The notes beneath the pieces were generated by a model. That model was given only the letters and a program-made list of their open reading frames with translations. It was not told where the DNA came from and ran no database searches. DNA of 64,000 bases from Neospora caninum Liverpool. Lineage: Eukaryota; Apicomplexa; Conoidasida; Eucoccidiorida; Sarcocystidae. Location: assembly GCF_000208865.1 (NCBI RefSeq), contig NC_018394.1:1323635-1387634 (forward strand). Reading direction: 5' to 3'. Within the stretch, counting starts at the first letter, position 1. Each line of letters opens with the position of its first letter. Position numbers and translations under genes: made by a program. Of this stretch, positions 34,542 to 45,499 are shown piece after piece.

Positions 34542-37489
34542 ATCACCAGCAGAAAAAGACAGAAAAAAGGTAAGGAGACAGTCGACAGCAGGCGAAAATA
34601 TGGAAATTAGGAAAGAGAAAGGCCGCCTTTCCGCCTTCTTTCTCTGCAGCCTGTCTGCATGTGGGTTGCGAGAAGAGATGGCCGACGAGGCGAAAACGCG
34701 TGTGTTCCCAGTGAAAGAAAAGGGAGACCGGACAGCGTCCGTCCGCGTCGGAAAATATCGAAACGGCCTATTTGTAAAAAACCGTAATCACACAAGAAAG
34801 AGAAAAGACGAGAGAAGGGGAAGACGGACGCGCGCCTTACACAGCGAAACGAAGAGCGAGAAAGGACGAGGCCTAATCCGTGCGACACACAGAGAGGCAG
34901 CACACGCAGAGTATAAAGGTCAACCAAACAGCGTTTGGCGGGTCTTCTCTGTGCGAAAAACGTGCAGAGAGTGTCCCGTGGAGAGAAAGAGAGAAGATTG
35001 CGGCGAACGAAAAGGCCTTCAGAAAAGGAGGACCATTCCCTCCCCGTCACTGTGAGAGGGATTCATCGGGAAGAACTGAGCAACAAGGGAGAACTGTGAC
35101 GAGGACGAGAGTCGTGACTCGTCTGCCGTCGCGCGTGTCCCTGTCTTCTCTCCATTGTTCTTTGCCTCTCTGGAAAGGTTATATGTCGCAAAGGCCGACC
35201 TCCGCCGTCTCCATTTTCCGTTCTTTTTGAGTTCACGAAGACAAAAAAGATGAACATTCTGCATTCGACGAGGCACCTCCCTGAAAGTAATCTGGGAGTC
35301 CAGTTTCTCAAAGAAACCTCTCGGCGAGTGCACGTTTCGATTCCTCTCCGACCCTTCTCTCGCGGCGAGAGAAGGGAAGATAGAGCTGCTCGGCCGCGCT
35401 AGGGATCTCGACAGAGTCTCCTCGTCGATTGTCTTTTGCGGCGCGTAAGAAGAGAGAGTCGACGACGGTTAGAGCGAAGAAACGCGCGAAGGCGGAGAGA
35501 GGCGAGACGGCATGCAAGAGGGTTGGAAAAGAGGAGAGTGGTAGAAAAGCAGAAAGGTAAAGCGGAGAGTGTTAGAGACGTGGAGATATTACGTCAGAGT
35601 CCGCAGGATATGCAAAAGAGAGGTATACACAGAGGGCGATGGAAACAGATAAATAGACAGGGTCCGAGATCTACACGGAAGAATCCTCCGTAAAAGAAGG
35701 CGGCATTTTGCGTGTGTGCTTCAGAATCTGTGCGAATCACGTTCCTGCGCAGGTGGGAGAAACGTTCCTCTTTCCCGAGAGATGGACATCCACACCGAGA
35801 AGGGACTCCACTGGTTCGAGCAAAAAAATATGTTGGGCACACAACTCTGAAAAGCATTCTTGCCCTCCGCGCCAGAGCCACGCGAAAAATGAGAAACTTC
35901 TCGATGCCTCTCACCCGAGAAAAACCACGAAAGAGAGCCAAAAAGGGACATCTCATGTACGCACATACGAAACATACGCAACAGTGCAATATACATTAAA
36001 AATATTTCTATACGGGAAGTGCACCATAAAAAATACGTTGACAAATGCATGCATATATGTTCATTGACCCGAACACCCACAGATAATGATGCAGACATGT
36101 GTTGTGCTTTTTAGTTCAGAGCCGTTGGTACGTGATTGCATACAGTACACCCTCACGGCAGTAGCCCCTGAGTGAAACAGCAGGCTATCACTGTCGGGTC
36201 TCGAGAGACCTAAAAAACTTGAAGTGACGCTGCATTTTGAGGCAAACAGACCCAGGGCGCAGCACTCGAAAAACGCTTGAAACGGATGGAAAAAGCAAAT
36301 ATCACTGGAAAAAATCAAAAACGCGACGCAGAAACGTCGCTTTTCCTTCTCGCCTTCCTCTTCGACTTTCCATCGCTTCTTTCTCCCGTCTTGCGTCCCG
36401 CTTTCCAACTTCCGTGGGCTGCGGACGTGATCTACGCGTCGCTCCCTATTCTATCCTCACACTTTCCATTTTAACCCCTTTTCGTCTCCGTTCTAGCTCT
36501 CTCGCTCTCTGCAGCTGACCACGCAAAGGAGCGAAGCAAACAGAAAAACGTGGAGAAGCCTCTAGATTTTGCTGTGCCGGGAGAGAGAAAAAAAGTTTCA
36601 AAGGCCGAGAGCCGTCAGTCAGACGTGAGCAGAATGCGCGTGAGCTCAAAGCGACAGAGGGGACACGTCGTTTTTTCCTGAGCGCATGCACACAACGAAG
36701 CGTGTGGAAAATGCGGAATGTGGAAAGGCCCAAAGGCGAGAGCCGGAAGTTCGTGCCGAGACCGAAAAAGACGCACAACCCGTCAACTCCCTTAAATCGC
36801 ACGACCCTGTGTCGCCCCGAAAGAAATAAAAACCATGTTGCCACCGAGATGCAGATCCTCCCGCCGTAGCACGTGCACATATATGCGTATGTGGCAGAGA
36901 GACGCTTTTCCTTTGTTTCCTTGACATTCTACTACGACGAAGCGGCAGTCCTAGTCGCCTCTGTGCTGTCTCGCTCCGTCTCTGCGCTTCTGTATCCAAG
37001 TCCACAGGCGCCCTCTCCATCTACTCTCCTCCGCTTCTACGTCTTCTCGCGAGCGGCGCCCGTTCACCGAACTCTCTCCTTCGAGACCTCTGCAAAACGG
37101 TTGGCATCTCCACCTCGAAACAGATGCACAGAGGTGCCCACTGCCTTAGTCGCACGTTTACAAATATATTTACAAATGTATATATCTATACATAATCCTT
37201 TACGTGGGAATCATGCATCTCGAAGACGTCTGCGAAGGAAGCCCCCGGGCACACCTTCCTGGCTCTGCCGCCTCCTCTCGCTCAGAAAGTCTATCTGTCA
37301 ATCACTTGTACCTCTCCGTCGTTCTCGTTCTATCTCCCTCTCTCTCTGCTTCCCTTCTACCGCTCCGCCACCGTTCCAATCTTCACAACTGCGCCGCTGT
37401 TCACCTCTCTGCATGCATATAAATATTTAAATTCGCTTGTGCATGCAGAAATCCTTGTATTTGTAAGTAGTATTCAAAAAAGTGAGTAC
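34542..37489. other. Region between the AP2 gene and the RING gene
   Basis: Holds the AP2-gene promoter and the 3' part of the RING gene, whose last exon or exons I could not place. The rest shows no supported gene. Minus-strand frames near 35200-35330 (DSQITFREVPRRMQNVHLFCLREL) look somewhat protein-like, but I found no flanking splice structure to join them to the RING gene. Confidence 0.35.
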
Positions 37490-39421
37490 CTCGAACCACC
37501 GGCGGAGGCAGCTCGTGTGAAAGACGTGCATGCACGGAAGGCGCCGCAGGCTGCAGAAAAGACAAAGACGCAGAGAGGCGAATCCTCAACAAGCGAGCGA
37601 AAAAATGAAAAAAATGCTCGCTGCTCTTCCAAACAAAGACGGGAGACTTCGACAGAAGAGACATTTCATTTCCGTCTCTCTGGCACACAAAACGCGCGAA
37701 CGAAACTCGTCGCAACCAAAATCCGAAGACGAGACCACGAACCGTCCTCGGCAGCTTCCGAGCACCCGTTCTCTTCTTTGCCATCTCTCTCTCGGTGTCT
37801 GTACACCTGGTCCATTTTTGTGTTGCACTTTTTACACGTACCCGTCTGACAACTCAAACTCCCCCATGCAAATTCGGCAGTCGAACGCTTCGTCCGTCGC
37901 CTCTGCTTCGTGGCCTGTTTTCCCGCCTCGAATAAATCCGTTTTCTGCGTCGTTTGTCTCCAAGCCGGAGATCGAAGAAAGGCACGAGGGAGAAGAAGAG
38001 ACACCCGCAAGAGAGACACGGGACGCCGACCCGCACCTCGACTGTCTCTGTTTCTTTGCGCGATAGCGTTCGTACACCTCGCGCGTGACTGTCTCTTCCG
38101 GGAGAAGTTCCAGGAGCACCTGAGGGGAGGGCGCCTGACACAAATTCCGCGACTGGAATACAAGGCGTCTCGCAGATTTGCGAATCTCACTCGGCAAAAC
38201 AAGCATCAAAATACGCAAACACACGGAGACAAGCAGACCGCCGCGTCTCCACAGATGCACGCAGAGATTCGTCTCTTCGCCTAGATAGAAAAGGAGAGAT
38301 AGACACAGAAAGAGATACGTCAGATAGACCGATGAGAGACAGCGAGGCGGGTGGAGTGAAAACAGGTGTGACGAGAGACAGGGAAAAGAAAAGACCCAGA
38401 GATCGACAAAAAACGAGGTGACAGAAACGTGACGAGGACCCGCGAGACCACAAGACGAACTGGCGTAGACCAAGCGGAAGAGCATCCACCAGGTCACCCT
38501 CCTCCGGCCCCCACCCGCGCGTAAACAAAAAATGCATGCATATATATATATATATATATATATCCACTTATACATACAAATACATACAAATACATATATA
38601 TGTATATAGATGCAGATATATTTACACTGCAAATATATATGCAAATGTGCGCGTTCTTTCCTTACATCAATCCACCAGGGAGCACGGCGTCTGACGGCCG
38701 GCAGCAGAGAGACGGTCGAGGCATTTGACGGATCTCGCTGCACGATTTGCGAGTGGGCCCTCTCCGTTGCGCGTGCATCTTGTGTTTCGAATTCCACTAA
38801 CGAAAGGAGCGCGTACGGCCCGTCGTGTGTGCGTTGTGCTCGCCATTCGTTGTCTCCTCTCTGGTCCGCGTTTGCGCCCCCCGTAACGGCGTTTTCCTCA
38901 ACGACCGCATTTCGTCTAGCGAAAGGGTTCCGCTGAGATGCCCCTTCTGCCCGGACGTTTCGAAGATCTCGCGTCTCTTCTCGCGCCGTGTCCCTGTCGT
39001 CTTCTCGCCACCCTGCTGCGTCTCCATTCTCTGGAAGGCCGTGACTTACCGGCACACGCAAAGACGAGAACGACACGGAAGAAGACACCAGCGTCGAGGA
39101 AAAGGAAGAGGAAGACGAAGAGAAGAACGAGGACGCGGGCGAGAAATCCGTGAGGGCGGCGACGCCCGACGAAGAAGGTGAAGGTGAGAACAGGGACGTG
39201 GGGAACGCTGGCGGCACTGGCCCGTCCGCTGTACGTACACCCGAAGATATCCTCCGCAGAGAGGTCGAGGGCGAACGCGAGACAGCTGAGGCCAGCGCGG
39301 AGTTCTCGATCGCCGCCGATGAAACTGAGGACGGTTCACGCGCCTCCATTGTTGCACCGAAAGGCGAGAGGCGCAAACCAGGCGCGGAGCACGCCGGCAT
39401 TTGTGGGGGGCTGGAGAACAA
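37490..39421 (-). CDS. RING-H2 finger protein, incomplete model
   Basis: Supported exons: 39421-38666 (Ser-rich N-terminus), 38280-37842 and 37550-37490. The last two join in frame at GG|C to read CRICMGEFELSDG then LRRLPCMHVFHTSCLRRWFE. This supplies Cys1, Cys2, Cys3, His4, His5 and Cys6 of a RING-H2 domain, suggesting a ubiquitin E3 ligase. The Cys7-x2-Cys8 pair must be in a further exon to the left, and I could not find it. A middle exon near 38400-38510, needed to keep frame between the first two, is also unresolved (a VTWWMLFRLVYASS-like stretch is there). Between 38665 and 38525 is a TA microsatellite-bearing intron that is open in frame only by accident. Confidence 0.55.
37794..37807. 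repeat. GGTGTAYRTACACC element (degenerate)
   Basis: GGTGTCTGTACACC in the intron just after the RING gene exon ending at 37842. Confidence 0.6.
38538..38562. repeat. (TA)n microsatellite in an intron of the RING gene
   Basis: A TA run preceded by AATGCATGCATA, flanked by the exon donor at 38666. Confidence 0.9.
39229..39242. repeat. GGTGTAYRTACACC element
   Basis: CTGTACGTACACCC in the RING gene first exon, read as SGVRTAD. Confidence 0.75.
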
Positions 39422-39743
39422 ACACGACCAAAGGAAGCGAGCACCGGTCCTGCGTCTTCATCGGCGAGCTGACACTCGACACGAATATGCATTCACACCA
39501 CAACCTGCTGGCTGTACACCGCAGAAACAAACATATATGTATACACGCTTCTACAGATAAATATACACACGGACTTATGTAGACCTGCGCAACTATACAC
39601 ACATCATCACGCACGTACCGTCTGCAGATATATGTTTCTAAATACATAGATGTAGACGGGTGCCCAAAGTTTCTAGACCTAAACGTGTGGCCATTGCGCA
39701 CGCAGCATTTTCTGAGGGCGGCAGACAGGAGACACCTGATTCT
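39422..39743. other. Short intergenic spacer
   Basis: Lies between the RING gene 5' end and the stop of the 1343-aa gene. It is AT-rich around 39530-39650 with no gene seen. Confidence 0.45.
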
Positions 39744-42700
39744 TCACTTTGTTGCGCACCTCTCGTCGGGAACAGAGAAGATTCCCATTTCCTCGTGTTC
39801 GCCGGTTCGGTCCCGTCTTCTCTCGTCTGTCTTTTCTCGCCGTCTCCCTTCTCGTTCCTCCGGCTCGGACGGGCTTGCGCGCAACGCGCTTCCGTCTGCG
39901 CCGAGGTCTGTCGGCGTTCTCTCTTCCTCGCGAGAAAGACTTCCCCGACTGCGCTTCAGGCTGCCTGGCTGCGCCGGCATCTCCCAGAATCGCGCCTCGG
40001 TTCCTGACCTTTCCCTGGCATGATTCGCAACCGTTCGAAAGGTCCGAATGCCGAACGCAGGCGCCGCGAGAGTCTCTCTGTCGTGTTCAGAAACGGGAAC
40101 GTCTCCACTTCTCGCCCCCTCGAGGGCCGCACTCGCAAGCGCCTGCGATCGACCCGCTCTCTCTCCGCCCCTAGGCGATGATGGAAACGCCGACGAGCTT
40201 GAAAAAGGAGATGAAGGAGATGCAGAAAGAGAGGAATGCGAAGCTAAAGAAGAAAGAGAAGGGGAAGGAGAGGAGAGAGAAGACCTAGCCGCAAGGGAGG
40301 TAACAGACACCCGACCTGCAGACTGCGACGCAAACGCAGAGGCGAGAGACGAACGCAGAGAGGCCTCTGCATCTGCAGAGGGACGAACAGGAAAGGCGTG
40401 CGCAACGGGCGGACTCGCTGCATGCGGCTGTCCTCGCTCGACCGCCTCCGCGGCACAAGACGGACGCATGGGAAGAGAAGGAAGAGAAAGACGAGAAGGC
40501 GTGCGCGTCGATGGCGTGCGTGGCCAGCAGATATTCGCAGCGGGGAGCGGCGAAGCACCGACAGGAGAAGCAGACGAAGCACAAGGGCCGTGGGGGGGTC
40601 GTGAAGAAGTCACAACAGAGGGGGTGAGAACCGCGTGCGCCTCGTTTCCCCACAACAGACTCAAGTGTCTCTGATACTCCCCCACCGGAGCGGACGGCGT
40701 GGGGCGTCCTCTCGCCGCTCGGATGTACGGAGCAGCCGAGAGGACATCCGCCGGACGCGTAGAAGAAGAGGAAGAAGACGGAGAAGAGGAAGAAGACGGA
40801 GAAGAGGAAGAAGACGGAGAAGAGGAAGAAGACGGAGAAGAAGAAAAGGAAGATGCCGAGCAGGAAGAGAAGAACGAGGCAGAAAAGGCAGAAAGGGGCG
40901 ATTCCGGAGCCTCCGATGCAGCGCGCGGGTTCGGAGAGAACGAAATCTCCAGGGCTGTTCTCAAAACCTGGAGAGACTGTGCAGTTCCTCCGGACCAGAA
41001 GGCGATTTCGGTTCCCCCGCTGGTCGCGTCAGTTCCTCGGCAGGCCCCGTCGCCCGTCTCTTCGCGTTCTTCTCGCGGTCGCGCCCCTTGCGTCGAGCCT
41101 TCCAGTGCCGGAGAAACAGCGGCGAGAGGCGCGTTCAGGAGGTTCACGAACGAGTCGGCACAGGGCCGGAGCACCTCCGAAGCGACTGCCTCGAGGAAAA
41201 ACTCGAAAGACTCGGCCAAGCCTCCCTGCGGCTCCTCAGCGGAAGCAGGTGCGTCACTGCCCTCCGACGAAACGCCCGTTTTGTCGACGTCTGTGGTCTC
41301 GGCGTTGGGATCGTCCGAACGAACGCTGCCAGTGGTCTCCTTCTCACCTACGCTTTCTCCCATATCTCGACTCGCCTTTCGACTTGGCGCTCGTCTCTCC
41401 TCGCCGATCTGCGCGAACGCAGACGCCGGCGGACCTCCTTTCGCGCGTTTGTCGGCTCGATTTCTGCGCACCAAGCCGTGTCGCTGCGCACGGCCTCGAG
41501 CGCGGAAAGACCGTGCAGTCTGCGTCTCTAGAAGACCCGACTGAGACGACTTGCACTGGTCAGCTGTCTTGTGCTCGACCGGCGCGCGCGGAGAGGCATG
41601 TCTCTCCTCTTCCTCCTCTTCTTCTGGCCCTGCGTCGTTTTCGGCACAAGGTCCGCGGGTCGCGTCTTCGCAACGCGCCTCGCCGCCGATGAGGAGAAGA
41701 AGGGCGGCCAGGACAGTGTCGACTGCCGAGTGTCTCTTCCCGTTCGACTTCTTGGAAAAGACAAAGACGCAGAGGGCTGTGAGGGTGAAGACGTGGCGGA
41801 ACGGCGCGAGAAGCTTCAACGCGTCGACGACTGAGGTGTACGCGCCAGCCGCGAGGAGGCCCGCCTCTTTTCCCGCCTGAAGGAGCGTCTTTCCGTGTTC
41901 TGCTGCAGTCGCGAGAGGCGCAAACAGAGACGCGAATGGCGAGACGTTCGCAAAGGCCAAGAAAAGCGAGAAGACGAAACGCGCCAAGGAGACCCCGTAG
42001 AGTAAACCGACGAGGGCGCCAAGCGCGAGGAAGCCCACGAGGAAACTCCGAGGGGGTTCCGGACACAAGGGGAGAGACCAGAAAGTGTCGCTGCGACCCA
42101 AGAGATCGAAATCCGTCTCCTCGCACGCCTGAGGATTTGCCTCCGTTTGGGTGTCTGTCGTTGCCTCTTCAAAGCATTCACCATACTCTCCGCAGCTTTC
42201 TTCCGTCTCCTCTTCCTCCAGAAGGGTTGCCGTGCTCTCCCGCAAAGACGCCGTCTGTGTGCGCGACTCTCCCTGCATCGAGGCCCAGGACGCGACGCGC
42301 GCGCCGTTCGGCCGATACGCGCCATCGGCGGAGGGCGGTTGCGCGGTGGAGGGAGGAGGCGGGAGAGACATGGGACGGGAGGAACGCATGAAACGCGAGG
42401 CGAGACGAACAGAAAAACGCGGCGCCTGGCGCTTCGAAGGAGAAATAGGAGTTATGCGAGAAGAAAGACGGATAGGTTGGCGAGAATGAGAACGGATCGA
42501 CTGGCGAGAATGAGAACGGATCGATTGGCGAGACTGAGAACGGATCAAGTGGCGAGACTTAGAACGGATCAATTGGCGAGACTGAGAATGGATCAATTGG
42601 CGAGACTGAGAATGGATCAATTGGCGAGAATGAGAACGGATCAATTGGCGAGACTGAGAACGGATCAATTGGCGAGAATGAGAACGGATCAATTGGCGAG

Positions 42701-43775
42701 AATGAGAACGGATAAGATGGGCAGAAGAACGAGAATCGAAACGAGACGAAAACAAAGACAAGCGAGAAGAGCGAGGAGCTGCGCGAGAGGAAAGGGCAGA
42801 GAAAGGCGAAAGAGACGGGGGACGTGTCCGAGGAGTGGGGCGTGGAGCCCGCGAGTGTTGCCGACACAGAGCTTGCCCAGAAGACTGTCGGGAGGAAAAC
42901 GAAAGTTGGGTCCTATGCAGAGAAGTTGTCGAACCCAGAGAAGGCGAACCAGACTGGCAACACACGCGAGCTCGACGCCACGGAGGAGCCGAACATCTGA
43001 AGGCGCCGAAACGCGAAGAACGCAACGGACGCGAAGAACGCGAGAGAGTGCCTTGACGCTTGTAGACAGAGGCTCGGCGCGAAAAGGGAGGATTCCCGTG
43101 TGCACGCATGCGCGGCCAGTCCGCTGCAGTGCAGACACGCACCGCCTTTGTCTCCTTAGAGAAGTCTACGGCTATCTCTTTTCGTTCTCGAGGGGAAGTG
43201 CCGCCCGCGGCCGAAGCGTCAGACGCATGCAGTGAGGCCGCGACTTCTCGCGGAGGCTCCTCCATTTCGAACGCCCCTCCAGTCTCTGCCACAGTCGGCA
43301 GGGGACAGGCCGAGGAAGAAACAGAGAGGGATCTTCCCGCCGACCAAAACGCTGTCGGCAAAACAGAGAGTGCACCAGTCGTGGAGGGCGAGAAGGCGTC
43401 ACAGGCGACAGAGCCGCGCAGACTTGAGGCAACGCCAGGGTCAGGCGCAGAAGTCTTTGGCGGGCGCGAGGCGGTCTGGGGGAACGAAGCGGTCGAAGAG
43501 GAGACCGATCGCGCCCTGCCGTTCAGGGTGGGGTGCCCCGCTCCCGAGGTGTTCTTTTTGGAAGCCTTCGACTTGCTGAAAGGCAGAAACGGCCTCTTTC
43601 GGGTTTGCTCGTTGTTCCCGTCTCGGGAGAAGAAACCGTGCTTGAACGCGGTGAAGAAGCGGGGCGACATCCCGCGCGTCGTCCCCGCGCTGTCCCGCCG
43701 AATTCGCGTCTCGCCCTCCTTCCCTTTCCCGTCCTCATCCCTTCGGCGCCACCGGAGCAGAGTACGCCTCTCCAT
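39744..43775 (-). CDS. Repeat-rich membrane protein, 1343 aa, single exon
   Basis: One uninterrupted frame from ATG at 43775; I do not recognise the family. From the N-terminus: a basic, Ser/Arg-rich region; about 11 copies of an octapeptide (QLIRSHSR and variants) at about residues 353-439; an acidic Glu-rich stretch at about 520-560; hydrophobic helices at about 575-620, 655-670 and 682-698 (FLVGFLALGALVGLLYGVSL, HVFTLTALCVFVF, AVDTVLAALLLLIG); a second acidic patch; a poly-Ser SSSSSP tract at about 980-1010; and a Ser-rich C-terminus. The central hydrophobic cluster suggests an integral membrane protein with long disordered arms. No introns are needed, though the length allows missed short ones. 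The opposite strand also has long frames over the repeats; they are shadows of the 3-bp-periodic arrays. Confidence 0.65.
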   Translation of the reverse strand: MERRTLLRWRRRDEDGKGKEGETRIRRDSAGTTRGMSPRFFTAFKHGFFSRDGNNEQTRKRPFLPFSKSKASKKNTSGAGHPTLNGRARSVSSSTASFPQTASRPPKTSAPDPGVASSLRGSVACDAFSPSTTGALSVLPTAFWSAGRSLSVSSSACPLPTVAETGGAFEMEEPPREVAASLHASDASAAGGTSPRERKEIAVDFSKETKAVRVCTAADWPRMRAHGNPPFSRRASVYKRQGTLSRSSRPLRSSRFGAFRCSAPPWRRARVCCQSGSPSLGSTTSLHRTQLSFSSRQSSGQALCRQHSRAPRPTPRTRPPSLSPFSALSSRAAPRSSRLSLFSSRFDSRSSAHLIRSHSRQLIRSHSRQLIRSQSRQLIRSHSRQLIHSQSRQLIHSQSRQLIRSKSRHLIRSQSRQSIRSHSRQSIRSHSRQPIRLSSRITPISPSKRQAPRFSVRLASRFMRSSRPMSLPPPPSTAQPPSADGAYRPNGARVASWASMQGESRTQTASLRESTATLLEEEETEESCGEYGECFEEATTDTQTEANPQACEETDFDLLGRSDTFWSLPLCPEPPRSFLVGFLALGALVGLLYGVSLARFVFSLFLAFANVSPFASLFAPLATAAEHGKTLLQAGKEAGLLAAGAYTSVVDALKLLAPFRHVFTLTALCVFVFSKKSNGKRHSAVDTVLAALLLLIGGEARCEDATRGPCAENDAGPEEEEEEERHASPRAPVEHKTADQCKSSQSGLLETQTARSFRARGRAQRHGLVRRNRADKRAKGGPPASAFAQIGEERRAPSRKASRDMGESVGEKETTGSVRSDDPNAETTDVDKTGVSSEGSDAPASAEEPQGGLAESFEFFLEAVASEVLRPCADSFVNLLNAPLAAVSPALEGSTQGARPREEREETGDGACRGTDATSGGTEIAFWSGGTAQSLQVLRTALEISFSPNPRAASEAPESPLSAFSASFFSSCSASSFSSSPSSSSSPSSSSSPSSSSSPSSSSSSTRPADVLSAAPYIRAARGRPTPSAPVGEYQRHLSLLWGNEAHAVLTPSVVTSSRPPHGPCASSASPVGASPLPAANICWPRTPSTRTPSRLSLPSLPMRPSCAAEAVERGQPHAASPPVAHAFPVRPSADAEASLRSSLASAFASQSAGRVSVTSLAARSSLSSPSPSLSSLASHSSLSASPSSPFSSSSAFPSSPRGGERAGRSQALASAALEGARSGDVPVSEHDRETLAAPAFGIRTFRTVANHARERSGTEARFWEMPAQPGSLKRSRGSLSREEERTPTDLGADGSALRASPSEPEEREGRRREKTDERRRDRTGEHEEMGIFSVPDERCATK
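40758..40842. repeat. 18-bp tandem repeat GAAGAGGAAGAAGACGGA
   Basis: About four to five near-identical copies. They encode SSSSSP units in the 1343-aa protein on the minus strand. Confidence 0.85.
42457..42720. repeat. 24-bp minisatellite, about 11 copies
   Basis: Units such as GATCGATTGGCGAGAATGAG plus four bases repeat head to tail without spacers and encode the octapeptide QLIRSHSR. Variation is mostly first- and second-position changes (H/Q/K at one site, R/H at another), so the reading frame is kept. Confidence 0.92.
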
Positions 43776-44910
43776 GGTTCCCGATCAATCGAGAGAACGG
43801 ACCCTCTCTTCTTGCACGGCTAGCCTCCTCCAAAAACGCTTGCTATCGCGTGCAGTGGGGCTCTGTGTGCCTCTGTTCATTCGCCGTTCCCGCCTTCGCC
43901 GACCCCTCTGCTTCTTCCTTCTCTTCTCCGTCTTGCGTCTCTTCTTCCCTGATACTTCTCCGTCTGGCGATTTCTCTAGTCCTCCGATACGTCCTCTCTG
44001 TGTACGTACGTCTGGGGGCAGTTTGTGCTCAGGGCCAGCGTCAGTCGCTTCCCCCTTTCCTGCTTGCTCCGTATGTGCGCGACAGGAAAAAAATTGGAAG
44101 TCGCAAAGGCAACGTCGGAAAAGTGCACGTGTTCTCGGAACGCCCTGCGAAGAAACGGAGACGCCGCTGCACACGAACGGCGACGCAACTCGTTGTACAC
44201 ACTGTGCACAGCCGCAGGGGTTGTATCTACAGCGGCCAGAAGAACTTCAGAAACAGAGCGAGAGGCACTGTCTCGCACAGAATGGGAAAGAAATCATCCT
44301 TCGCAGGCCAACTGAAGCGGAATCTTTTCTCGAAAGAGAGAGACACGGCCGCGTTCCTGCACACTGAATTACCGGTAGCGGCCCCGATGCATTTGAGTCA
44401 AAACAGAAGATTCCTGCTCGGTTTCAAGACCTCAGCGCGGTGTTCACTTGTGGAAATCGGTTCATTGGGAAACAAATTCGTTCCAATCCCCTCGTCTTTA
44501 ACTCAGACCTGAGGCAGCCGCGGAACCAGCAGTGTCGGAGCAGTGCGCAGGGAGTTCCACGTTTCAGCTTAGCCGGGAAAGAATACCACGGAAAGCGAAT
44601 TGAGGCGATGAAAAACAGATCGCTTGCCGCCAAGAGACCGAGTGCGGAAAGGCTGAAATTTGGTGTCTGACGGAGGCGATGCGATGAATCGCAGCGTTTC
44701 TTCTGTATGTCTGTCGCCGCGCGGGTGGTCTCCGGTCCGACACACCGTAGAATCGGTGCGTGTCCCACAGGGATTCTCTGCCGCTTTCAGGAGTTCCGGT
44801 GTCTCGATGAAGTCGCAGCAGCAAAAGCGATGAGAAAGGGTCCCAAGCGGGCGACTTTGATACCGGATATGCCTCTCGTTCTACCCAGGAAACACGGCCG
44901 TACCCTTTGA

Positions 44911-44924
44911 CGTGTACGTACACC
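44911..44924. repeat. GGTGTAYRTACACC element
   Basis: CGTGTACGTACACC in the intergenic region upstream of GRASP. Confidence 0.75.
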
Positions 44925-45485
44925 GCACACAACGGCGCCAGGGAGACTGTTGGACGTGGAGACGAGCCGAGGAGCACACAGGCAACGGAAGTTTGAACTG
45001 GTTTTGCCTGCGTTTCCTCCCGTTCTCAAGAGTTTCTATAGAACCAATAACCATCGCAAAGTGGATCAACCGCAAGGGGTGTTACCTCTTCTGTGTCAAA
45101 AAAAACGATTTGGTCATTGAGAGCCCCGTCACGCGCCGTTGCTGTTCGTCCCTTGCCCTCCACCCGTCACGGTGGTTCGCAGGACGTCTGGAAGGATGCC
45201 AAAAAGTAAGGCGCCAAATCCGGTTTTAACCTATGACAACCTTCAGCTGCAGCTGCAGATACATGTACACCCAAAAAACCCGTGAAATCGACGTGCTCCG
45301 AGCCAGTTCGCGAGTTTTTGCGAGGAGGAGGAGGTGCCTCGCCCTTTTCGCCAGTGTTTTTGCCCGCGCGTTCGTTCTTTAGCCAGCCACCGTCTCCTCC
45401 CGACTTTGGAAAGACTACACACGCACGTGTGACCTTGGAGTCCCGCTCTCCCAGCGCGCGTCGTCTTTGCCCCTCCTGCTTTTCG

Positions 45486-45499
45486 GGTGTATGTACAGC
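45486..45499. repeat. GGTGTAYRTACACC element
   Basis: GGTGTATGTACAGC in the intergenic region upstream of GRASP. Confidence 0.7.

Noticed and set aside
37832..39421. 529-aa minus-strand frame as one RING-gene exon
   Set aside because: The middle translates a TA microsatellite and a pyrimidine tract and is flanked by good donor and acceptor sites, so it contains at least one intron.
42457..42720. Direct repeats that might suggest a CRISPR array
   Set aside because: Units are contiguous with no spacers and lie inside a eukaryotic coding frame.
42147..43235. Long plus-strand frame with repeated RTDQLARL units
   Set aside because: It is the mirror of the in-frame 24-bp minisatellite in the minus-strand 1343-aa gene; a 24-bp repeat keeps every frame open.
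43108..44367. 419-aa plus-strand frame
   Set aside because: Antisense to the 1343-aa gene for its first half; no domain, signal or splice support in the rest.
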